From JAVBTT01 sp031556035 (GTDB taxonomy: Bacteria > Bacillota > Clostridia > Oscillospirales > UBA929): a DNA stretch of 64,000 nt. The stretch is taken from assembly GCA_031556035.1 (NCBI GenBank), contig JAVBTT010000004.1, positions 1-64,000 of the forward strand, in the 5' to 3' direction. Under the pieces are notes generated by a model. That model had not been told where the DNA came from, did not search any database, and saw only the letters and a list, made by a program, of their open reading frames with translations. This document shows, piece after piece, positions 15,819 through 23,885 of this stretch (its first letter is position 1; every line of letters begins with the position of its first letter). Both the position numbers and the translations under genes were made by a program.

Positions 15819-16010
15819 TTAGGAGCAATCGCTCAGGTCGTAGCACTCGCCCAAGTTCTCCTCCGGGCTGTCCTGCGGGCCGCAAGCCCCGTCAAACAGG
15901 CCCAGCTCGACTTCAACCGTGATTCTGCCGCCGCTGCAGCCTGCGGACGCGATCCGCTCCTCCATGCGGAGCTTGATAACCTCAATTTCTGGCTTGACAT
16001 ACTTTTTCAT
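15819..16010 (-). CDS. RiPP precursor peptide, Cys-containing
   Basis: 63 residues. The first 20 (MKKYVKPEIEVIKLRMEERI) look like the leader common in clostridial small peptides that accompany PqqD-like chaperones: Lys-rich start, KPEIEV beta-strand, then acidic helix. The rest is a likely core with four Cys at 25, 43, 56 and 62, Gly-rich at GCSGG and ending DLSDCS, so the final residue is Ser. It sits between the radical SAM gene and the kinase-like gene and has its own strong promoter (16111-16139), which fits high production of a substrate. The ribosome-binding region AGAGGATGGAAAG precedes the ATG. The modification type cannot be read from sequence; thioether (Cys-to-carbon) links are plausible. 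Confidence 0.75.
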   Translation of the reverse strand: MKKYVKPEIEVIKLRMEERIASAGCSGGRITVEVELGLFDGACGPQDSPEENLGECYDLSDCS

Positions 16011-16110
16011 TGTCTTTCCATCCTCTTTCAGTTATATAGTATAACCTAACAACAGGCGCTCTGTACCTATTTGGACAAAATATGTACAATACGCCAATAT
16101 CCTTAAATGT

Positions 16111-16139
16111 AGTATACCCAATACGGCAGACAATGTCAA
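16111..16139 (-). promoter_or_regulatory. Sigma-A promoter of the RiPP precursor gene
   Basis: On the minus strand: TTGACA, 17-base spacer, TATACT, giving an untranslated leader of about 95 bases before the precursor ATG. Confidence 0.8.
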
Positions 16140-16187
16140 TAGAAAAACTAAAAAAAGGCAATATATTGTGTCAAGCGGTGCCCGATA

Positions 16188-17321
16188 CTACTCCCTGACC
16201 TCAATTCCGGCCTTCGCGAATGAGCACAGATATGCGGCCCTGCGGTCATACCTGCCATTCTCGCAGAACAGCTTTGCGGGGCATGGAGAGCAAACGCGCC
16301 TGTACTCGCACCCCCTGCATTCCTCGCACGCCGGTATCGCCACCACTGCCTTTCCAAGCTCCGCGAACGCGTCCGCAAAGCTCAGTTTTCTCAAGTCGAA
16401 CGAGGGCTCCCGGGACAGTCCGCACATGGTCATGAGGCCGTTGTAAGTGACCCAGAAATGGGAGGTTCCGGCCTGGCAGTAAAAGGCCGAGTCTTTTTTT
16501 ACAGCGGCCGAACGGCTGTGAAGCTCCTCCTGCTCCGGATCAAGAGGTATAAGCCTGTCTGTCTCAAGCTCGCTCATATGCTCCGCGAGCTCCTTTTCGC
16601 GCGGGTCGCCGTGCTTTGATATATATTCCCGCATCGTCCGGTATATCAGCCTGGTGGCCTCCGCAGCCTCCTCAGGCGACAGGCGCTGCGAAACACAGTC
16701 GTTGCCGTTTTCCACTAACGTCGGCATAATATAGTTGGTAAAGGACGGCCGCGCCTTTTGCTCCAGAATAAGCTCGATGATCCCCTTCATATCGGGAAGA
16801 GTGCCCCTGGTGAGAGTCGTACGCAGACGGAAGTTGAGGCCCCTCTCCCGCATCAGCTCTATCCCCCGGAGCATTTTTCCATAGGCTGAGGCGGATCCCG
16901 TCACGCGCCTGTAACCCTCGGGAGAGGCTCCATATATGGTTGCCGCCACGCGCACCGGCGGGTATTTCGCCAGCAGGTCGGCGACCTCGGGCGTTATTAT
17001 CGTGGCGTTTGTGTTCAGCGTGATCAGCAGGCCAAGCCTGCGGGCTTCAAGGTATATATCCCAAAAATCTTCGCGTACAAGGGGTTCCCCCCCGGTCAGC
17101 ATCGCAAAGAGCATCCCCTGGTCGCGAGCCTGACGCATGATGTCCACCCACTGTCCCGCTGACAGCTCGGCGTTTTTTGCGTCCAGGGGATTACATATAT
17201 AACACATGCTGCAATGCAAATTACAGCGCGAGGTTATCTCAAAGCTTCCCGACATGGGGATTCTGTTGGCACCGGCGTTGTCTTTCATGCGGGAAAGCAG
17301 CGTCTGGACATTCTTAATCAT
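16188..17321 (-). CDS. Radical SAM/SPASM peptide-modifying enzyme
   Basis: 377 residues. The radical SAM cluster motif is CNLHCSMC (Cys33, Cys37, Cys40), followed by the GGEPL SAM-binding loop (about 77-81). The C-terminal SPASM/twitch region carries many Cys (from CQAG at about 284 through CEECRGCEYRRVCSPCPAKL to the final YLC), enough for two auxiliary Fe-S clusters. Such enzymes install thioether, C-C or epimerised residues in ribosomal peptides. The PqqD-like chaperone gene overlaps its start by 4 bases, and the precursor gene follows 178 bases downstream. The substrate is therefore most likely the 63-residue peptide. Confidence 0.9.
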   Translation of the reverse strand: MIKNVQTLLSRMKDNAGANRIPMSGSFEITSRCNLHCSMCYICNPLDAKNAELSAGQWVDIMRQARDQGMLFAMLTGGEPLVREDFWDIYLEARRLGLLITLNTNATIITPEVADLLAKYPPVRVAATIYGASPEGYRRVTGSASAYGKMLRGIELMRERGLNFRLRTTLTRGTLPDMKGIIELILEQKARPSFTNYIMPTLVENGNDCVSQRLSPEEAAEATRLIYRTMREYISKHGDPREKELAEHMSELETDRLIPLDPEQEELHSRSAAVKKDSAFYCQAGTSHFWVTYNGLMTMCGLSREPSFDLRKLSFADAFAELGKAVVAIPACEECRGCEYRRVCSPCPAKLFCENGRYDRRAAYLCSFAKAGIEVRE

Positions 17322-17584
17322 ATAATCAGCCCTTTTTCCTTCAGGGCCCTCACAAACTCCTGGCTATCCGCCAAGGCCGTTTCCCTGTCTATGCTGTATT
17401 CCGCGCACAGTGCGTCCGAGAGCTTCTCACAGTCGTCCACTCCTCTCTCCAGCTCTTTCCAGAGCAACGCCGCGCTGTCGCTGAGCGTAACGATCCCGTT
17501 TATCTCAACGACATTTTCACCCAGAGGAACCACCACCCACTGCCCGGCGACCTCGCGCAGCATGAATCCTTCCCTGATCCTCAT
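17318..17584 (-). CDS. PqqD-like RiPP recognition (chaperone) protein
   Basis: 88 residues with the PqqD-family pattern: FMLREVAGQWVVVPLGENVV, then INGIVTLSDSAALLWKELE and an acidic helix with CAEYSIDRETALADSQEFV. PqqD domains bind the leader peptide and present it to the radical SAM enzyme. It overlaps the radical SAM gene downstream and the PglF-like gene upstream, each by 4 bases, so all three are translationally coupled. The length is typical of a stand-alone PqqD. Confidence 0.85.
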   Translation of the reverse strand: MRIREGFMLREVAGQWVVVPLGENVVEINGIVTLSDSAALLWKELERGVDDCEKLSDALCAEYSIDRETALADSQEFVRALKEKGLII

Positions 17585-19464
17585 TTCACAACCTCCAATA
17601 CGTCACTCTGGATCTTGAGGGTACTGATCGTCGGCTTTCTGTATACGCTCGGGACTAACGCAAACAAACTGTCCACAGCCGCTCTCTCGTCCTCCGAGCA
17701 AAGCGCCCTTTTAAGGTAATCGAGCTGCCTGTCCAGCCACGCCCGATCCAGATTCATCGGCTTGCACACAAATATAGTTTTATGCTCGGTGCTGTCCATG
17801 TTTTCAGCGTCAAGTCGCAGCTCCTCAAAGAGCTTTTCTCCCGGGCGGAGCCCAATCTCCCTTATCTCAATGTCCTTGCCGGGCTCAAGCCCGGAAAGCC
17901 GTATGAGTTCGACCGCGAGGTCGTATATTTTCATGCTTCTGCCCATATCGAACACGAATATCTCGCCCTGGCGGGCAAGCGCTCCTGTCTGAAGCACGAG
18001 TTGCACGGCCTCTGATATGGTCATAAAATAGCGCTCCACATCCCTGTGTGTCAGCGTGACCGGTCCGCCCTCCTCAATCTGCTTCTGAAAGAGCGGTATA
18101 ACGCTCCCGTTTGAGCCCAGTACGTTTCCGAAGCGCACCGCGGCCACCTCGGTCGACATGGTCTTGCCATAAGCCTGCACCAGCATCTCCGTAACCCGCT
18201 TCGTGGCACCCATGACGCTGGAGGGATTGACCGCCTTGTCGGAGGAAATCACTATTAGCTTGTTGACCCTGTGCTGGTCGCACACCTTAAGAACGTTGAC
18301 CGTACCGAACACATTGTTCTTGATAGCCTCGCACGGGTTTTTTTCCATCATCGGCACATGCTTATGCGCTGCTGCGTGGAAACATACCTCGGGTTTGTAC
18401 TTTTCAAAAACCGCATCCAGCCTGTCCGCATCCCGGATAGACGCCACGATCGGAATAATATCAACATCCCCGTAGAGCTTGGTCAGCTCAATCTCAAGCT
18501 CAAACAGCCCGTTTTCGCTCACGTCCAAGGCATAAAGGCTCTTGCAGCCAAAGGACAGGCACTGTTTGCATATCTCCGAGCCTATTGAGCCTGCGGCTCC
18601 CGTAACAAGAACCCTTTTATCAGTTATAAACGCCTCGATCCACGTCTTTTCCAGCCTGATCTCGTTCCGTCCGAGCAGGTCTTCAAGGTTGAGCTTCCTG
18701 AAATGGTTTCCGCCCGAGGAATCAATGGGGGTAATCGACTGGAAAACCTTTATTTCCACTCCGAGAGAATTACATATTCTCTTCAGGTCGCTTGTTCTTC
18801 TGGCGTTGTAATAATCGGCCAAAAGCACAATCTCGTTAATAGAGAAGCGCCTTATTATCTCCCCTATATCGCCGGAATTGGTATGTACACGTACCCCAAG
18901 TATTTTCTTGTCGCCTTCGGGCTCATCAGTCAGAACCGCCACCGGCTTGAACTTGAGCTGCTGGCCCTGGAGCAGCCTTCTTATAATAAGGCTCGCCTTG
19001 TCGCGGTCGGATATAACAAGCACCTGTTTGGGCGGGTCTCCTGAGCCGTACAGCCCGAACAGCTTGCGGAAGACATAGGTTGACCTGAAGGAAAACCTGT
19101 ATATTTCCGAGACGAGGGTATAGAGGATGATGTAAATCAGCGAGGTCGGGAAGTGGTATGTGTACAGCCCGGTAACGTGCAGAAGCGAAATCGTGGCAAC
19201 CCAGGCGACGCTTACAAGCGCCACCCTCAAGGCCTCGATTATACTCACATGTATGAACTCAAACCTATACGAGCGAAATACCGCGTTCAGCACGATGACA
19301 TACGCCGTATAGAGCACGCATGGCCATATCGAATCTCTGAGGAAAATCTCTCCGGGAAAGAAGTCTGTGGCAAGAAAAACGGCCACAAAAAAAGATGCGG
19401 CGGAAAGAATGGCGTCAACGACAATTCTGAGCGCCAGCATCAGCAAACCATGCTTTCGAGACAT
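17581..19464 (-). CDS. PglF/CapD-type nucleotide-sugar 4,6-dehydratase, membrane-bound
   Basis: 627 residues. Four N-terminal transmembrane helices (about 10-125), a Rossmann-like linker domain (about 140-265), then the short-chain dehydrogenase catalytic domain with TGAAGSIGSEI (NAD binding) and SSDKAVNPSSVMGATKR, where Met replaces the usual catalytic Tyr, as in PglF-type enzymes. It converts UDP-GlcNAc to a 4-keto-6-deoxy sugar for glycan or capsule synthesis. The length matches the family (about 600-640). It is the first gene of the RiPP transcript, overlapping the PqqD gene by 4 bases, an unexpected partner. A canonical promoter lies at 19552-19580. Confidence 0.88.
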   Translation of the reverse strand: MSRKHGLLMLALRIVVDAILSAASFFVAVFLATDFFPGEIFLRDSIWPCVLYTAYVIVLNAVFRSYRFEFIHVSIIEALRVALVSVAWVATISLLHVTGLYTYHFPTSLIYIILYTLVSEIYRFSFRSTYVFRKLFGLYGSGDPPKQVLVISDRDKASLIIRRLLQGQQLKFKPVAVLTDEPEGDKKILGVRVHTNSGDIGEIIRRFSINEIVLLADYYNARRTSDLKRICNSLGVEIKVFQSITPIDSSGGNHFRKLNLEDLLGRNEIRLEKTWIEAFITDKRVLVTGAAGSIGSEICKQCLSFGCKSLYALDVSENGLFELEIELTKLYGDVDIIPIVASIRDADRLDAVFEKYKPEVCFHAAAHKHVPMMEKNPCEAIKNNVFGTVNVLKVCDQHRVNKLIVISSDKAVNPSSVMGATKRVTEMLVQAYGKTMSTEVAAVRFGNVLGSNGSVIPLFQKQIEEGGPVTLTHRDVERYFMTISEAVQLVLQTGALARQGEIFVFDMGRSMKIYDLAVELIRLSGLEPGKDIEIREIGLRPGEKLFEELRLDAENMDSTEHKTIFVCKPMNLDRAWLDRQLDYLKRALCSEDERAAVDSLFALVPSVYRKPTISTLKIQSDVLEVVK

Positions 19465-19551
19465 TTAATCCCCCTCTTACGTGCAATGACAGACACGGCC
19501 GCGCCCCGGACAAGGCACGGACTCTTTTCGCACAATAGTGCAGTTTTTATT

Positions 19552-19580
19552 ATTATATATTATATTTTGTCGTCAGTCAA
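19552..19580 (-). promoter_or_regulatory. Sigma-A promoter of the PglF-like/PqqD/radical SAM operon
   Basis: On the minus strand: TTGACT, 17-base spacer, TATAAT, about 80 bases before the start at 19464. Confidence 0.75.
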
Positions 19581-19636
19581 GGAACAGAAGGAGCTGTGAG
19601 GGCTCGAGATTCGGATGGCAACACACGACCAATATC

Positions 19637-19669
19637 ATACGCTTTTGGATTAGTCCAATAAAAGCGTAT
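19637..19669. repeat. Hairpin in the divergent intergenic region
   Basis: ATACGCTTTTGGA is inverted as TCC-AAT-AAAAGCGTAT around TTAG. The octamer ATACGCTT recurs near 19759. The 230 bases between the two divergent promoters (19581-19810) hold this hairpin. A minus-strand hydrophobic reading frame of about 52 codons from 19728 lacks a convincing ribosome-binding site, so I do not call it a gene. Confidence 0.5.
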
Positions 19670-19810
19670 ACGCCCATAATTCTCGCTGTTGCAAACGCCA
19701 GTCTCATCGCTCCAATTAATGTCGGCATTTTTCAGCCTTTGCACACGCCGCATAGTCCTGATACGCTTATATTTGAATGCTGCTTTTAAGTGCGGAGTAA
19801 TATTTTCCGC

Positions 19811-19862
19811 TTGACAATGTCGCGCTCAAATGTTACACTACAATTGATCATTCGTTCAATTG
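19811..19862 (+). promoter_or_regulatory. Promoter and operator of the ArsR-type repressor/metal ATPase operon
   Basis: TTGACA (19811-19816), 17-base spacer, TACACT (19834-19839). Directly downstream an inverted repeat CAATTGA-(N7 or N8)-TTCAATTG (19841-19862) overlaps the transcription start, the expected place for a CadC/ArsR-family dimer. Confidence 0.75.
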
Positions 19863-19883
19863 TACAAACATGGAGGTGTTTTT

Positions 19884-20237
19884 ATGCCCGCAGAGCTTTC
19901 CTGCTCCAGCAATATCATACACGAGGATGTTATATCCCGTGTCCGCGAGCTCATGCCCGAGGATGAGGAATTCATTGAGCTCGCCGACCTGTACAAGATG
20001 TTCAGCGATTCCACAAGGGTTCGGATACTCTGGGCGCTCCAGCAATCCGAGATGTGCGTGTGCGACCTCTCCTGCCTGCTGGGAAGCACGGTCTCCGCTG
20101 TGTCGCACCAGTTAAGGCTCCTCAAAGCCGCGCGGCTCGTCAAATCGCGCAAGGACGGCAAGGTTGTCTACTATAGCCTCAGCGACGACCACATACACGC
20201 CATCTTCGCCCAGGGCTTTGAGCATATAAACGAGTGA
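19884..20237 (+). CDS. ArsR/SmtB family metal-sensing repressor, CadC-like
   Basis: 117 residues from the ATG at 19884, preceded by GGAGGTG; an ATG at 19860 is inside the operator and is rejected. Winged-helix ArsR fold. The alpha-3N metal site EMCVCDL (Cys58, Cys60), with an N-terminal Cys7, matches CadC-type Cd/Pb/Zn sensing, and a DDHIHAIF helix near the C-terminus offers a second alpha-5-type site (Asp101, His103, His114). Metal binding releases the repressor from its operator. It is followed 13 bases later by a P-type ATPase, its expected target. Confidence 0.9.
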   Translation: MPAELSCSSNIIHEDVISRVRELMPEDEEFIELADLYKMFSDSTRVRILWALQQSEMCVCDLSCLLGSTVSAVSHQLRLLKAARLVKSRKDGKVVYYSLSDDHIHAIFAQGFEHINE

Positions 20238-20250
20238 GGGGGTTTCCTAC

Positions 20251-22173
20251 ATGACTGAAGCGACCTTAAACACCAATCCGCACGAGCATTCCTGTTCCTG
20301 CTGCCACAGCACCGCGATTCCTATAAAAAAAGCAGCACGCGAGCCTCTCCCCAAGCTCAAACTTATGAGGCTCGGCGCAGGCGCCCTGCTCTTCGCGCTG
20401 GGTTTTATACCCGTGCTGTTCGACTTCAGGCTATGGATAAATATAGCGGCGTACCTGCTGGTCGGGGCTGACATCATTTTCAGCGCCGCAGCCAATTTGT
20501 TCCGGGGCAAGCTGCTGGACGAGAACTTTTTAATGGCCGCCGCCAGCATTGGAGCGTTCGCCATAGGGGAATACCCGGAGGGCGTAGCCGTCATGTTGTT
20601 TTATCAGGTAGGAGAATTTTTCCAGGATCGCGCGGTCGGCGCTTCGCGCCGCAATATCGCCTCCCTGCTGGATATCCGGCCGGACAGCGCCAACCTGCTG
20701 AAGGACGGCTCTGTCCTGACGGTGCCCCCCGAGGAGATCGCCCCGGGTCAGTACATACTGATTAAGCCGGGCGAGCGTGTTCCGCTGGACGGTATTATTA
20801 AGAAGGGCTCCTCGTCAATGGACACCGCCGCTCTCACCGGCGAGTCCAGGCCTATGGACGTGCATGAGGGCGACGCCGTTCTGTCCGGCTTCATAAATCT
20901 CTCCGGCGCGCTTGAGGTCAGGGTGACGAAGACGGCCGGCGAGTCCACCGCGGCGAAAATACTTGAGCTGGTGGAGCACTCCGGCGAAAACAAGGCTCCC
21001 ACCGAGCAGTTTATCACAAAATTCGCCCGCGTCTACACGCCTGCGGTTGTGCTTGCCGCCCTGCTGCTCGCCGTACTTCCCCCGCTTATCCTCATGGACG
21101 GAAGCTGGAGCGGGTGGATTCACCGCGCACTCGTGTTCCTGGTAGTCTCCTGCCCATGTGCGCTGGTTATCTCCATACCCCTCAGCTTTTTTGGCGGCAT
21201 CGGTGCAGCTTCCAGGCAGGGAATACTGTTCAAGGGCGGCAACTTTCTGGAGGCCCTGAACAAAGCGGATACCGTCGTGTTCGACAAGACGGGAACGCTC
21301 ACAAGCGGACAGCTGCGCGTCGCCAAAGTGGAATCAGCCTATCCCTGGCTGCTTGAGCTGGCAGCCCACGCAGAGCACATGTCCACCCACCCCCTCGGCA
21401 GGGCAATATGCCGTGAGTACGGCGGGGAAGTCTCCCCCTCCCGTGTCGCGGAGCTGCGCGAAATCGCGGGCTTCGGGATAGCCTGTGCGGTTGACGGCAA
21501 ACGCGTACTTGCCGGAAACAGGGAACTGCTTGCGCGGGAGGGAATATCCGCTGCACCCGCGTCAGCAACAGCGGTGCATGTCGCGGTAGACGGCGCCTAC
21601 GCCGGATACATCGGCTTCGAGGATCAGATACGCCCCGACAGCGCCGATACAATTAATACCCTGCGCTCCCTTGGCGTGCGCAAAACGGTTCTGCTCACCG
21701 GAGACACCCGCGAGGCGGCGGAGCGCCTATCCGAAAGGCTGCCGCTTGACGAGGTCTATTCGGGCCTTATGCCGGAGGGCAAGGTCGAACGCGTCGAGGC
21801 GCTGGAAAAAGAGCTGGACGGAAAAGGCGCTCTTGTCTACATAGGTGACGGCATGAACGACGCTCCAGTGCTCGCCCGCGCGGATATAGGCGTGGCGATG
21901 GGCGGCATAGGCTCAGACGCCGCGATAGAGGCGGCTGACGTCGTAATCATGACTGACGAGCCTAAAAAGCTCTGCTCGGCTATTAAAATTGCCAGGAAAA
22001 CCCACAGGATTGTCATGCAGAACATTGTTCTCGCGCTGGGCGTCAAGGCAGTGGTCATGCTGCTTGGCGCACTTGGTATAACCGGCATATGGCTTGCCGT
22101 CTTCGCGGATGTCGGCGTCGCGATGCTTGCCGTGCTCAACGCAGCGCGCACCCTGCGTCTCAAAGATATCTGA
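20251..22173 (+). CDS. cadA: Heavy-metal P1B-type ATPase, Cd/Zn/Pb efflux type
   Basis: 640 residues. In place of a CxxC HMA domain the N-terminus has a His/Cys-rich tail (HEHSCSCCHS), then eight predicted membrane helices. Core motifs: actuator TGES, membrane CPC (Cys301-Pro-Cys303), phosphorylation DKTGTLT (Asp345), HP locus STHPLG and hinge GDGMNDAPVL. CPC without His variants, together with a CadC-like repressor gene, points to Cd2+/Zn2+/Pb2+ export. It lies in one operon with the repressor and ends at a clear terminator. The exact metal preference is inferred. Confidence 0.9.
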   Translation: MTEATLNTNPHEHSCSCCHSTAIPIKKAAREPLPKLKLMRLGAGALLFALGFIPVLFDFRLWINIAAYLLVGADIIFSAAANLFRGKLLDENFLMAAASIGAFAIGEYPEGVAVMLFYQVGEFFQDRAVGASRRNIASLLDIRPDSANLLKDGSVLTVPPEEIAPGQYILIKPGERVPLDGIIKKGSSSMDTAALTGESRPMDVHEGDAVLSGFINLSGALEVRVTKTAGESTAAKILELVEHSGENKAPTEQFITKFARVYTPAVVLAALLLAVLPPLILMDGSWSGWIHRALVFLVVSCPCALVISIPLSFFGGIGAASRQGILFKGGNFLEALNKADTVVFDKTGTLTSGQLRVAKVESAYPWLLELAAHAEHMSTHPLGRAICREYGGEVSPSRVAELREIAGFGIACAVDGKRVLAGNRELLAREGISAAPASATAVHVAVDGAYAGYIGFEDQIRPDSADTINTLRSLGVRKTVLLTGDTREAAERLSERLPLDEVYSGLMPEGKVERVEALEKELDGKGALVYIGDGMNDAPVLARADIGVAMGGIGSDAAIEAADVVIMTDEPKKLCSAIKIARKTHRIVMQNIVLALGVKAVVMLLGALGITGIWLAVFADVGVAMLAVLNAARTLRLKDI

Positions 22174-22216
22174 TACAGTACCGGATACGACAGCTTTCGC
22201 GCGGTAAGTTTACTAT

Positions 22217-22254
22217 AATAACCCGAGGGACAAACGTCTCTCGGGTTATTTTTT
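22217..22254 (+). terminator. Terminator of the metal-resistance operon
   Basis: AATAACCCGAG-GGAC pairs with GTC-CTCGGGTTATT and is followed by TTTTTT. Confidence 0.85.
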
Positions 22255-22339
22255 CATTCACGAACGATGTTTATCCTGTTCAGCCCTGGTATACATAAAA
22301 CATCAGTTTTTTGATTACAACATAGTGGGAGGCGCTTTT

Positions 22340-22663
22340 GTGAAAGTGAAGTGGAATTTTGACGAGCGGCTGCTTGCGCTCGGCCTTGACGGAGAGCTTG
22401 ATCACCATGCCGCGAAGGCCATCATAAGAGAGATCGGCGAGCTTGTCGACAGCAAGCTTCCGCTCAGATGCGTGCTGGACCTGGAGGGGGTGGGCTTCAT
22501 GGACAGCTCCGGTATAGCGGTCATACTGGGCCTGTACCGCAGGATATATGAGATTGGAGGCGAGCTCAGCGTTGTAAACGTCCAGTCACAGTCGTTCAAG
22601 GTTCTGTCCGCTGCCGGGGTCGACAAAATTGTTCCGCTGGCGCGGATGACCTCGGCGGTTTGA
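22340..22663 (+). CDS. spoIIAA: Anti-sigma F factor antagonist
   Basis: 107 residues from a GTG at 22340, placed 7 bases after GGGAGGCG; a GTG at 22325 lies upstream of that site. STAS domain with the phosphorylatable Ser in GFMDSSGIAVILG (Ser56/57). Unphosphorylated SpoIIAA binds SpoIIAB and frees sigma F in the forespore, and SpoIIAB kinase inactivates it by phosphorylation. First gene of the canonical spoIIAA-spoIIAB-sigF operon, in the standard order, so the organism is or was spore-forming. Confidence 0.95.
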   Translation: MKVKWNFDERLLALGLDGELDHHAAKAIIREIGELVDSKLPLRCVLDLEGVGFMDSSGIAVILGLYRRIYEIGGELSVVNVQSQSFKVLSAAGVDKIVPLARMTSAV

Positions 22664-22689
22664 CCTACATTTAAGTTCGGAGGATACAT

Positions 22690-23127
22690 ATGAAAATAAT
22701 CAACCAAATGAAGCTTGAATTTGAGTCGCGCTCAGTCAATGAGGGCTTTGCCCGCGCGGCTGTGGCCTCGTTCGCGGCGCAGCTCGACCCAACGCTGGAC
22801 GAGCTGGGAGACATCAAGACAGCTGTTTCAGAGGCCGTTACGAACTGCATAGTGCACGCCTATCCCGAGTCCATCGGCGTGGTCTCCATACGCGCCCGAA
22901 TTCTCGAGGGCGGTGTGCTGGAGCTGGTGATACGCGACAGAGGGGTGGGTATGAGCGACGTCAAAAAGGCGCGTCAGCCCATGTTCACCACAGGGGGCTC
23001 TGAGCGCTCCGGCATGGGCTTTACCATCATGGAGAGCTTTATGGACAAGCTCAGGGTGCACTCCGGTCCGGACAAGGGCACAGTCCTGACTATGAGCCGC
23101 CGTATTTCACCGAGGCTTTCGCGTTGA
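22690..23127 (+). CDS. spoIIAB: Anti-sigma F factor, serine kinase
   Basis: 145 residues. GHKL ATPase fold with N-box EAVTNCIVHAYPE, G1 DRGVGM and the lid/G2 region TTGGSERSGMGFTIMESF. It binds sigma F with ATP and phosphorylates SpoIIAA. The start follows CGGAGGATACAT. Its stop overlaps the sigF start (TTGA), so the partner proteins are translationally coupled, in keeping with their need for fixed ratios. Confidence 0.95.
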   Translation: MKIINQMKLEFESRSVNEGFARAAVASFAAQLDPTLDELGDIKTAVSEAVTNCIVHAYPESIGVVSIRARILEGGVLELVIRDRGVGMSDVKKARQPMFTTGGSERSGMGFTIMESFMDKLRVHSGPDKGTVLTMSRRISPRLSR

Positions 23128-23825
23128 CGGCTTCGCTGCTTCGCGCCGCCCAGTCGGGAGACAGTCAGGCCGCCGAACGCGTGCTTACCGAGAACAACGG
23201 CCTCATCTGGAGCGTCGCCCGCAGGTATTTTGGGCGCGGTGTCGAGCCGGATGACCTGTATCAGCTGGGCTGCGTGGGCTTTATCAAGGCGGTCAAGGGC
23301 TATGACGAGGCGTACGGCACGCAGTTCTCCACCTATGCGGTTCCCAAAATCGCCGGCGAAATCCGGCGCTTTCTGCGCGACGACGGGATTGTGAAGGTCA
23401 GCAGGAGCGTAAAGGAAAAATCATTTACAATAAGGCAGGCGCGCGGCAAGCTGTTGCAGGAGCTGGGCAGGGAACCCGTATTGTCAGAGCTCGCCGAGGA
23501 ATGCGGTATTAGTATCGAGGAAATCGCGGAGATAGAAATAGCCGTTGAGCCCGCGGAGTCCTTCCAGCAGGAAAGCGGTAGCGATGGACTTACGCTCGAG
23601 GGGGTACTGGGCGTTGACGGCATGGAGGAGAGGCTGCTTGAGAGCATTTCGGTGCGAGAGGCGGTGGACGAACTGCCCGACAAGGAGCGATCCGTCATAA
23701 GCCTTCGGTATTTTCGGGGCTTTACACAGGATAAAACCGCGAAAATTCTGGGTGTCTCACAGGTGCAGGTATCCCGGCTGGAGCGGCGGGCAATGGAGAC
23801 CCTGAGAAAAATTTTGCAGGAATGA
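23124..23825 (+). CDS. sigF: RNA polymerase sporulation sigma factor F
   Basis: 233 residues from a TTG start that overlaps the spoIIAB stop. Region 2 contains ARRYFGRGVEPDDLYQLGCV and FSTYAVPKIAGEIRRFLRDD; region 3 includes VSRSVKEKS; region 4 ends with KTAKILGVSQVQVSRLERRA. Sigma F directs the first forespore programme, and the length is typical. The operon may continue into the beta-propeller gene 60 bases downstream. Confidence 0.95.
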   Translation: MTASLLRAAQSGDSQAAERVLTENNGLIWSVARRYFGRGVEPDDLYQLGCVGFIKAVKGYDEAYGTQFSTYAVPKIAGEIRRFLRDDGIVKVSRSVKEKSFTIRQARGKLLQELGREPVLSELAEECGISIEEIAEIEIAVEPAESFQQESGSDGLTLEGVLGVDGMEERLLESISVREAVDELPDKERSVISLRYFRGFTQDKTAKILGVSQVQVSRLERRAMETLRKILQE

Positions 23826-23885
23826 GGAACTATTTCTGTTCCACACCGTCCAAATAGACAAACAAACACTCAGGAGGCGGTAGCG

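Noticed and set aside
14751..16010. Lasso-peptide biosynthesis cluster
   Set aside because: The HPr-kinase-like, PqqD-like and ABC genes would fit, but there is no asparagine-synthetase-like cyclase or transglutaminase-type leader protease, and a radical SAM enzyme is present instead.
19573..19728. Small hydrophobic peptide gene on the minus strand
   Set aside because: About 52 codons, no convincing ribosome-binding site and no recognisable pattern; it overlaps the operon promoter.
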